Source: Bacteroidota bacterium
GTDB lineage: Bacteria; Bacteroidota; Bacteroidia; NS11-12g; UBA955
DNA: 7,172 bases
Assembly: GCA_008081305.1 (NCBI GenBank)
Contig: VMCP01000119.1
Location: 1-7,172 of the forward strand
Direction: 5' to 3'
The stretch's first letter is position 1. The number at the start of each line of letters is the position of its first letter. Shown here in pieces: positions 1-4,768 of this stretch. The notes under the pieces were generated by a model, which worked only from the letters and a program-made list of their open reading frames with translations, was not told the origin of the DNA and did no database searches. The translations under genes and the position numbers were made by a program.

Positions 1-2
1 TT

Positions 3-59
3 ATGATCATAGTTGACTCCCTTTACAAATCATTCGGCGAAAAACACATTCTACAAGGT
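3..59 (+). pseudogene. N-terminal stub of an ABC transporter ATP-binding protein, cut off at a junction
   Basis: The plus strand opens with an ATG whose translation, MIIVDSLYKSFGEKHILQG, is a typical start of an ABC ATPase. The pattern is short beta strand, then L-Y-K-S-F-G with the aromatic A-loop residue, then I-L-x-G. Among ABC families it most resembles the MlaF-type lipid-transport ATPases of Bacteroidota, but that subfamily call is an inference from 19 residues. A normal protein would continue with a variable strand and then Walker A. Here the frame runs instead into the antisense of ftsH and hits a stop near 155, so Walker A, signature and Walker B are all missing. It is either a gene fragment left by a rearrangement or one side of a chimeric assembly join. 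Confidence 0.55.
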
Positions 60-683
60 GCGGTAGGTACTCCAAGTGCTCCTAGCGACATCTTTGAAGG
101 ATACGTTTACTTTGGTGTCTTTGTCAAATACTTGAGCTCTCGCTCTACCAATTGAGAAAATATTGGGGCCACCACCACTGCCACCGCCTCCTCCGCCCAT
201 GCGACGGAAAGCGAAATTCCAGAAAATTAAGAAAATAGCAATGAAAAAGACCCACTGGAATAGCTGTCCAAATATGTCACTGTGACTTTCGTATTTTATC
301 ACCAAGGAGTTAGGATCATCTAACTTCTTTTTTAGTTCTTTTACCTCTTCATTGAAGTAGTTTTTTTCGATTTCGAAGCTGTAGTTTGGCTCAATCTGGC
401 CGAACATATCTTGCTTACGTCTGGTTTTAGCGTATTCTTCCTTTTCGGAGGCTTCAGTGGAAATGTAAACTTCTAAGAATCGATCGTTGATGAGCTTCAA
501 TTCCTTGACATCCCCTTGAACGATCATATTCCTTACTTCATTCCAATGCGTACTTTTACCGGCACTTCTTGGAAGAAAATTCAGAGCAAGGAAAACAATA
601 AATAAGATTCCGTATATCCAATATGGGTTAAATTTAAAACCGTTCCCGGTTTTTTTATTTTTAGGTTTTGGTGCCTCTTTCAT
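51..683 (-). CDS. ftsH: ATP-dependent zinc metalloprotease FtsH, N-terminal part only (truncated)
   Basis: FtsH is a membrane-anchored AAA+ protease that degrades misfolded membrane proteins and selected soluble ones. This fragment carries a lysine-rich cytoplasmic tail (residues 1-18), a first membrane segment (about 19-37), an extracytoplasmic domain (about 40-135), a second membrane segment (about 139-159) and a glycine-rich linker (163-172). The conserved pre-AAA stretch follows, with F-S-I-G-R-A-R-A at 176-183 and F-K-D-V-A at 196-200. The family then continues with G-x-x-E-A-K and the AAA+ module. Here the frame reads ten unrelated residues and stops. Walker A, Walker B, SRH and the HEXXH zinc site are therefore absent, whereas a normal FtsH is about 640-700 residues. 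The ATG at 681-683 fits the usual start. The gene lies 103 bp downstream of kynU and has its own promoter-like box. Only about bases 84-683 are true ftsH. Confidence 0.9.
   Translation of the reverse strand: MKEAPKPKNKKTGNGFKFNPYWIYGILFIVFLALNFLPRSAGKSTHWNEVRNMIVQGDVKELKLINDRFLEVYISTEASEKEEYAKTRRKQDMFGQIEPNYSFEIEKNYFNEEVKELKKKLDDPNSLVIKYESHSDIFGQLFQWVFFIAIFLIFWNFAFRRMGGGGGGSGGGPNIFSIGRARAQVFDKDTKVNVSFKDVARSTWSTYRTL
60..83. other. Junction segment between ABC-ATPase stub and truncated ftsH
   Basis: These roughly 24 bases fit neither neighbour. Plus-strand ABC-like coding ends around 59. Minus-strand FtsH similarity ends around 84, just after the conserved F-K-D-V-A. The segment reads as no recognisable continuation of either protein in any frame, and I do not recognise it as a known insertion-sequence end or adapter. 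It could be untemplated or filler sequence at a natural breakpoint, or an artefact of amplification or assembly, especially as it lies at the very edge of the window. Confidence 0.45.
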
Positions 684-718
684 GGTAGATTGTAATCGCC
701 TCTGACGGCTAGGTTTAG

Positions 719-726
719 CAAAATTA
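719..726 (-). promoter_or_regulatory. Candidate -7 promoter box for ftsH
   Basis: On the minus strand this reads TAATTTTG, an exact match to the Bacteroidota -7 consensus TAnnTTTG. It would start transcription about 30 nt before the ftsH ATG. The nearest TTG upstream (complement of 740-742) is only 13 bp away rather than the usual 19-21, so the -33 element is poor. No factor-independent terminator is visible in the 684-786 gap, so readthrough from kynU is also possible. Confidence 0.4.
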
Positions 727-786
727 GGTGAATCGTTGGCAATATTGGCCTCTCAGCGATGGGATACTTTAAATAATAGACAGAAT

Positions 787-2064
787 TTAAATGGTGAACC
801 CTTTCATGGTTTCACCGAGTTCATAAATATCTGTGAAACTGTTATATAGCGGTGCTGGAGCAAGCCTTATTACATTGGGTTCGCGCCAATCCGCAATCAC
901 ACCATTTTCTGTGATATAATCAAACAATGCTTTTCCATTTTCCTTAACTAAAATGGATAATTGAGCCCCTCTATGCTCTGGGTTTTCAGGAGTAATCACA
1001 TTGAAATCAAGAGCAGGGTTATTGTTTTGAACGTATTTAAGTGTTTCCTGTAAGTAAGCCGTTAACATTTTACTTTTGGCTCTAATATTTTCCATGCCAG
1101 CTTTGTGGAATATTTCTAGCGATGATAGATGAACCGCCATTCCAAATACGGGTGCATTTGACATCTGCCAGCCAGCAGCGCCAGGCTCAGGGATATACCC
1201 TCTTTTCATTTGGAATCGTTCGGATTCTTTATGGCCCCACCAACCTGCAAATCGGTGTGTATTTTCATCCAAACCGTGTTTTTCATGTACAAAAACTCCA
1301 GAAACATTACCTGGACCAGAATTTAAATATTTGTATGAACACCACGCGGCAAAATCAACCTTCCAATCGTGAAGCTTAAGTGGCAAGTTTCCAGCGGTAT
1401 GTGCAAGATCCCACCCTGCAATTGCCCCAACGGAATGGGCTGCAGCCGTTATTTTTTCGATTTCAAAAAACTGCCCAGTGTAATATTGTACACCTGCGAA
1501 GAAAACAAGAGCTGTTTGTTCGCCATTTTCCTCTATAGTTCGAAGGATATCTTCTGTCCTTAATGTATGTTCTCCTTCTCGTGGTTCAATTTCAATTACT
1601 GCCTCATCATAGTCATATCCATGAAATTTAACTTGAGATTCGATGGCGTACATATCGGATGGAAAAGCACCGGCCTCCATGATGATTTTGAAGCGTGTTT
1701 TGGTTGGCTTATAAAAGGAGACCATCAAAAGGTGGAGATTCACGGTTAATTGATTCATGATCACGACCTCATGATGTCTGCCACCTACGAGTTCTGCACT
1801 GTGTTCAGTTAAAAATTTATGATAGTGAAACCATGGTTTTTTCCCGTGAAAATGTCCTTCAACACCCAAATTTGCCCAATCTTCTAATTCAGAATCCAAG
1901 GCTTGTTTAGCTGTTCTTGGTTGCAGCCCCAGCGAATTTCCACAGAAGTAAAGAAAGTCAGAGCCATTTTTTTGTGTAGGAAAATGAAAGAGTTGACGAA
2001 AGTCTTTCAATGAATCATCCTCGTCTAGGCGTTGTGCAAATCCTCGATTGTGCTCAAAAATCAT
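787..2064 (-). CDS. kynU: Kynureninase (EC 3.7.1.3)
   Basis: KynU is a cytoplasmic PLP enzyme that cleaves L-kynurenine to anthranilate plus alanine, or 3-hydroxykynurenine to 3-hydroxyanthranilate, in tryptophan degradation and de novo NAD synthesis. The protein is complete and of family-normal length (about 425 residues). Counting from the GTG described below, recognisable signatures are F-C-G-N-S-L-G-L-Q-P (42-51), G-W-D-L-A-H (219-224) with the Asp that contacts the pyridine nitrogen, and S-Y-K-Y-L-N-S-G-P-G (245-254) with Lys247 as the PLP Schiff-base lysine. Others are F-A-G-W-W-G-H (274-280) and R-L-A-P-A-P-L-Y-N (402-410) with the probable substrate-carboxylate Arg. The frame can begin at a GTG (2068-2070) or at an ATG two codons later (2062-2064). 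I chose the ATG because GTG adds nothing conserved. It diverges from a MarR-type regulator and lies upstream of ftsH on the same strand. No other kynurenine-pathway gene is in view. Confidence 0.96.
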   Translation of the reverse strand: MIFEHNRGFAQRLDEDDSLKDFRQLFHFPTQKNGSDFLYFCGNSLGLQPRTAKQALDSELEDWANLGVEGHFHGKKPWFHYHKFLTEHSAELVGGRHHEVVIMNQLTVNLHLLMVSFYKPTKTRFKIIMEAGAFPSDMYAIESQVKFHGYDYDEAVIEIEPREGEHTLRTEDILRTIEENGEQTALVFFAGVQYYTGQFFEIEKITAAAHSVGAIAGWDLAHTAGNLPLKLHDWKVDFAAWCSYKYLNSGPGNVSGVFVHEKHGLDENTHRFAGWWGHKESERFQMKRGYIPEPGAAGWQMSNAPVFGMAVHLSSLEIFHKAGMENIRAKSKMLTAYLQETLKYVQNNNPALDFNVITPENPEHRGAQLSILVKENGKALFDYITENGVIADWREPNVIRLAPAPLYNSFTDIYELGETMKGFTI

Positions 2065-2084
2065 ATTCACTGCGAATTTAAGGC

Positions 2085-2092
2085 TATTTTTG
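2085..2092 (+). promoter_or_regulatory. Candidate -7 promoter box for the MarR-family gene
   Basis: The plus strand reads TATTTTTG, an exact fit to the Bacteroidota -7 consensus TAnnTTTG, about 57 bp before the proposed GTG start of the regulator. I see no TTG at the normal 19-21 bp spacing upstream, so only half of the promoter is supported. Confidence 0.35.
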
Positions 2093-2097
2093 TGTAC

Positions 2098-2117
2098 TCA
2101 TGTTTTCATAAGCATGA
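2098..2117. promoter_or_regulatory. Imperfect palindrome, possible MarR-type operator
   Basis: TCATGTTTTCATAAGCATGA is an inverted repeat with perfect 5-bp outer arms (TCATG/CATGA) and additional TT/AA pairing inside. MarR dimers typically bind imperfect palindromes of this size. It lies in the 84-bp divergent space between kynU and the MarR gene, just downstream of the candidate -7 box, where a bound repressor could block both genes. Binding is inferred from position and symmetry only. Confidence 0.35.
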
Positions 2118-2148
2118 TTGGTTTTTTGTCGTATCCAACATCGGTGAA

Positions 2149-2598
2149 GTGAAAATTGAAGAAGAATTAAAATCGAGTAAATTTAGGTCTTCCAAGCATA
2201 AGGCAATTGTGAACGTACTGTTCACCGAGGCATGGATTAATAATCGATTGAGGGAAGTATTTAAAAATTTTAAAATCACTTCTCAACAGTATAACGTACT
2301 GCGCATATTAAGGGGTGCCTATCCAGAGTTCATGAATCCCAAAGCCATTAAAGAGGTAATGATAGATAAGAACCCTGACCTCACTCGCTTATGCGATCGC
2401 TTGTTATCCTTGGGATTGATTGATAGATGTATAAATGCGGAGAATAGGAGAATGATGGATATTCAAATCAACCAAAAGGGTTTAGATATGCTTGAAAAAA
2501 TGGAGCCATCCATAAAAAACATTGAGAATAACCTCATCGGATTAACAGAGGAGGATGCAGAAACGTTAAGCCAATTATTGGATAAGTTGCGTGATTAA
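2149..2598 (+). CDS. MarR-family winged-helix transcriptional regulator
   Basis: From the proposed start the protein is 149 residues, normal for MarR. It has an N-terminal dimerisation helix region, an I-T-S-Q-Q-Y-N-V-L-R-I-L helix (43-54), a helix-turn-helix (about 62-93, ending D-R-L-L-S-L-G-L-I-D-R), a wing around N-A-E-N-R-R-M-M-D-I (96-105) and a long C-terminal dimerisation helix. The frame is open further upstream to an ATG at 2032, but those 39 residues are unlike the family and would run into kynU. Bacteroidota MarR proteins of this type usually begin M-K-I-E-E-E, and the sequence here is V-K-I-E-E-E with a GTG codon at 2149, so GTG is taken as the start. The gene diverges from kynU, whose expression it may control. 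Its stop codon overlaps that of the convergent methyltransferase. Ligand unknown. Confidence 0.88.
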   Translation: MKIEEELKSSKFRSSKHKAIVNVLFTEAWINNRLREVFKNFKITSQQYNVLRILRGAYPEFMNPKAIKEVMIDKNPDLTRLCDRLLSLGLIDRCINAENRRMMDIQINQKGLDMLEKMEPSIKNIENNLIGLTEEDAETLSQLLDKLRD

Positions 2599-3236
2599 TG
2601 TTTGCGAATAATGCTTAATCCGTCGCGGATAGGCAATAAGGTTACAGAAGCCTTTTGCTCTTGAGCGATAAATTGGTTGAATTCTTGCATCAACTTCGTG
2701 TCCTTATCCTTTGATGCTGCTTTTTCAAGCACTTTTCCGCTCCATAAGGTATTATCAAATATCATTATACCATTGGTTTTTAATAAATGTAAACCCTTGA
2801 TGAAGTACTCTTTGTAACGGTTTTTGTCTGCATCAATGAAAATGATGTCCTGTTTAGGCAGCTCGTCCATTTCTGACAAACCATCAGCGGTTCTCCATTC
2901 AATTTGCGACCACAGCTCATGATTTTTCCAAAATTGGTCGCGTTTATAGGCGATTTCTGCGTCGGCTTCTATACTGATAAAATGGCAATCCTTCGGAGCA
3001 TTTTCCCAAAGGCAGTAAGTGGAATAACCGGTGAAGCTTCCAATCTCTAACATGTTTTTGGGATTTTGAAGAGCTACCAACAATGCTAACAGCCGACCTT
3101 GTAGGTGCCCACTAAGCTGTCGTGGATTTATCGTTTTTTTCCAGGTGTAAGTCGTTAATTCTCTGAGAACTAATGGTTCTTCATCGCTGTGAAGCTCGCA
3201 ATATTGCTGTTGTTTGTTTTGCCAATCGGGATGCAT
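2595..3236 (-). CDS. SAM-dependent O-methyltransferase, caffeoyl-CoA/catechol-type family
   Basis: This complete 213-residue protein belongs to the small cation-dependent class-I O-methyltransferases (COG4122 type). It moves a methyl group from S-adenosylmethionine to a hydroxyl, usually on a catechol-like substrate. Visible motifs are the SAM-binding glycine motif L-E-I-G-S-F-T-G-Y-S-T (63-73), the acidic residue after strand 2 in I-S-I-E (Glu90), and the metal-binding Asp134 in F-I-D-A-D-K. The second metal pair is Asp161-Asn162 in F-D-N. The characteristic N-R-Y-x-x-Y follows the first Asp. No signal peptide or membrane segment is seen. The ATG at 3234-3236 is the natural start. It diverges from the DUF2795 gene with overlapping candidate promoters, and its stop overlaps the stop of the MarR gene by 4 bp. 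The physiological substrate cannot be told from the sequence. Confidence 0.92.
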   Translation of the reverse strand: MHPDWQNKQQQYCELHSDEEPLVLRELTTYTWKKTINPRQLSGHLQGRLLALLVALQNPKNMLEIGSFTGYSTYCLWENAPKDCHFISIEADAEIAYKRDQFWKNHELWSQIEWRTADGLSEMDELPKQDIIFIDADKNRYKEYFIKGLHLLKTNGIMIFDNTLWSGKVLEKAASKDKDTKLMQEFNQFIAQEQKASVTLLPIRDGLSIIRKH

Positions 3237-3260
3237 AACGAATCTTTCACAAAGGTGAAC

Positions 3261-3290
3261 TTGAATTATTCAAATAAAAACATATTTTCG
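3261..3290 (+). promoter_or_regulatory. Candidate promoter for the DUF2795 gene
   Basis: TTG (3261-3263), a 19-bp spacer and TATTTTCG (3283-3290) fit the Bacteroidota -33/-7 pattern with one mismatch in the -7 box. The start of transcription would fall about 15 nt before the ATG at 3312. The -33 element sits in the small inverted repeat TTGAATTATTCAA (3261-3273). Confidence 0.42.
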
Positions 3291-3307
3291 CGGGAAGTTA
3301 GAACAAA
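3277..3307 (-). promoter_or_regulatory. Candidate promoter for the O-methyltransferase gene
   Basis: On the minus strand TTTG (complement of 3304-3307), a 19-bp spacer and TATGTTTT (complement of 3277-3284) match the Bacteroidota -33 and -7 elements, with one mismatch in the -7 box. Transcription would begin about 30 nt before the ATG at 3236. It overlaps the opposing promoter of the DUF2795 gene. Confidence 0.42.
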
Positions 3308-3311
3308 CATT

Positions 3312-3533
3312 ATGTATTGGACACTTGAATTAGTCGGATACCTGGACGATGCTCCATGGCCTGCAACAAAAGATGAATTGATTGACTATGCAATCCGTTC
3401 TGGAGCACCTTTGGAAGTGGTAGAAAACCTTCAGGAGCTTGAAGACGACGGAGAGCCGTACGAAACCATTGAGGAAATCTGGTCTGATTACCCAACAGAC
3501 GATGATTATTTCTTCAACGAAGACGAGCTTTAG
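3312..3533 (+). CDS. Small acidic DUF2795 family protein
   Basis: This is a 73-residue cytoplasmic protein beginning M-Y-W-T-L-E-L. The open frame extends back to 3189, but that extension runs into the methyltransferase gene and is unlike the family, so the ATG at 3312 is used. The segment W-P-A-T-K-D-E-L-I-D-Y-A-I-R-S-G-A-P (16-33) followed by V-V-E-N-L-Q-E-L (37-44) matches the short helical DUF2795 module as I recall it from Bacteroidota. The protein is extremely acidic: 23 Asp or Glu against one Lys and one Arg, with a D-D-D-Y-F-F-N-E-D-E tail. No biochemical function is established to my knowledge. It overlaps the stop of convergent hflX by 4 bp. The extreme charge could suit a partner of a basic protein or nucleic-acid-binding factor, which is speculation. 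Confidence 0.88.
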   Translation: MYWTLELVGYLDDAPWPATKDELIDYAIRSGAPLEVVENLQELEDDGEPYETIEEIWSDYPTDDDYFFNEDEL

Positions 3534-4744
3534 TCAATTTTTTTACCCCGGGATTTGAAAAGTTCTGAGAGCAGTATCTGTCTCAGTTTGCTGATGTTGT
3601 TTTTTTCCTGCGCTGAAATAAAAACGGCAGGAGCATTTTCTTTTGCGATCCAACTTTTTTCAAATTGATCTAGCGTCATCTCCGATTCACCGACAAAAAA
3701 GGAGTCCTCAGATTTATACGCGTCGATTTTATTGAAGACCACTATTTCTGGTTTTTCGGAAGCGCCTATCTCGTGTAAAGTTTCCTTCACCGATTGCATT
3801 TGCGCTTCGAAACGTGGATTAGAAATATCTACCACGTGAATAAGAACATCTGCTTCTAGTGCTTCTGCAAGGGTGCTTTTAAAACTTTCGACGAGCAATG
3901 TTGGAAGTTTACGTATGAATCCGACCGTATCACTTAAAAGAATGGGTACAGGAGGTTTCATCTCGTCGGGATGGGGAAGAACAACTTTTCGAACGGTAGA
4001 ATCTAGTGTCGCAAACAGTTTGTTCTCTACCAATACTTCAGATCGAGACAATAAATTCATGATGGTGCTTTTACCAACATTGGTATAACCTACAAGTGCC
4101 GCACGCATTTCTCCTTGGCGCCCTGCCCTTTGAGTATTACCAATTTTTTCAACGTGTATCAACTTTTTCTTGAGTAGAGAGATTTTATTTCTCAGTATTC
4201 TTCGGTCCGTTTCAATTTCTGTTTCACCAGGACCTTTCATTCCAATACCTCCCTTTTGTTTGCTTAAATGAGTCCACAAACCGGTAAGTCTGGGTAGCAT
4301 GAAAATACTCTGAGCGAGCTCTACTTGCAGCTTAGCTTGAGCAGTTTTTGCATTATTGGCAAAAATATCGAGGATTAAATGTGTGCGGCTGAGAACCTTA
4401 GTTCCGGGTAAACGATTTTCGATGTTTTTGATTTGTGCTGGACTTAACTCATCATCAAATACTGCAATGTCGATTTTTTCTACATCGCAGTAGTCGGCGA
4501 TTTCTTGAATTTTACCTGAACCCACATACGTTTTAGGGTTGGGGTGTTCTAGGTTCTGTATGAAACGTTTTTTAGTGACTCCTCCTGATGAAAACACCAA
4601 TTGTTCGAGTTCATCTAGGTACTCTTCAATCGGTAATACTTGCCCGTAGGAATTTACGCCGATTAAAATGGCTTTTTCTTGCTTTTTTGATGTGCCTTTC
4701 AAGCTTTTTGCTGGCAAAAGTACCACTAATTTGGCGTTGTGCAT
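3530..4744 (-). CDS. hflX: Ribosome-associated GTPase HflX
   Basis: HflX is a GTPase that binds 50S and 70S ribosomes and splits stalled or stress-inactivated ribosomes. The 404-residue protein has the HflX N-terminal domain with Y-V-G-S-G-K (73-78), D-D-E-L-S-P-A-Q (97-104) and L-S-R-T-H-L-I-L-D-I-F-A (118-129). The linker signature G-G-I-G-M-K-G-P-G-E-T-E-I-E-T-D-R-R spans 165-182. The G domain has G1 G-Y-T-N-V-G-K-S-T (219-227), G2 around F-A-T-L-D (244-248), G3 D-T-V-G (272-275), G4 N-K-I-D (338-341) and G5 S-A (377-378). All nucleotide-binding motifs are intact. The ATG at 4742-4744 gives about 12 more residues before the conserved I-L-I-G-V than I would expect, so an internal start such as the TTG at 4700-4702 is possible. 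It is divergent from the exported-protein gene and convergent with the DUF2795 gene. Confidence 0.96.
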   Translation of the reverse strand: MHNAKLVVLLPAKSLKGTSKKQEKAILIGVNSYGQVLPIEEYLDELEQLVFSSGGVTKKRFIQNLEHPNPKTYVGSGKIQEIADYCDVEKIDIAVFDDELSPAQIKNIENRLPGTKVLSRTHLILDIFANNAKTAQAKLQVELAQSIFMLPRLTGLWTHLSKQKGGIGMKGPGETEIETDRRILRNKISLLKKKLIHVEKIGNTQRAGRQGEMRAALVGYTNVGKSTIMNLLSRSEVLVENKLFATLDSTVRKVVLPHPDEMKPPVPILLSDTVGFIRKLPTLLVESFKSTLAEALEADVLIHVVDISNPRFEAQMQSVKETLHEIGASEKPEIVVFNKIDAYKSEDSFFVGESEMTLDQFEKSWIAKENAPAVFISAQEKNNISKLRQILLSELFKSRGKKID

Positions 4745-4761
4745 TCCAAGGTCGAATTTTG
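4730..4761 (+). promoter_or_regulatory. Weak candidate promoter for the exported-protein gene
   Basis: TTTG (4730-4733), a 20-bp spacer and GAATTTTG (4754-4761) resemble the Bacteroidota -33/-7 pair with one mismatch in the -7 box. It would make an almost leaderless message, because the ATG is at 4769. A second weak option, TTTG at 4707-4710 with TAATTTGG at 4727-4734, has a short 16-bp spacer. Either would lie inside or over the start of hflX. Confidence 0.22.
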
Positions 4762-4768
4762 ATAGTGG

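Noticed and set aside
60..83. On the minus strand one shifted frame reads G-A-L-G-V-P, faintly like part of the FtsH Walker A region G-A-L-L-V-G-P-P-G-T-G-K.
   Set aside because: The match is only a few residues, needs a frameshift and a large internal deletion, and does not continue. Chance similarity is the simpler reading.
504..516. Glycine-rich and lysine-rich stretches in the FtsH fragment considered as repeats or recombination hot spots.
   Set aside because: The glycine-rich linker (residues 163-172) and basic tail are normal for Bacteroidota FtsH.
1122..1749. Plus-strand open frames inside the kynureninase gene.
   Set aside because: They are antisense shadows of a fully conserved enzyme and have no family features.
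2618..2630. Small hairpin ATCCG-TCG-CGGAT just past the MarR stop, considered as a terminator.
   Set aside because: The stem is only 5 bp, no T-tract follows, and it lies inside the methyltransferase coding sequence.
3511..3544. Hairpin TCTTC-AAC-GAAGA followed 14 bp later by a run of seven T, considered as a terminator for the DUF2795 gene.
   Set aside because: The stem is short and AT-rich and too far from the T run; it lies in coding sequence of both convergent genes.
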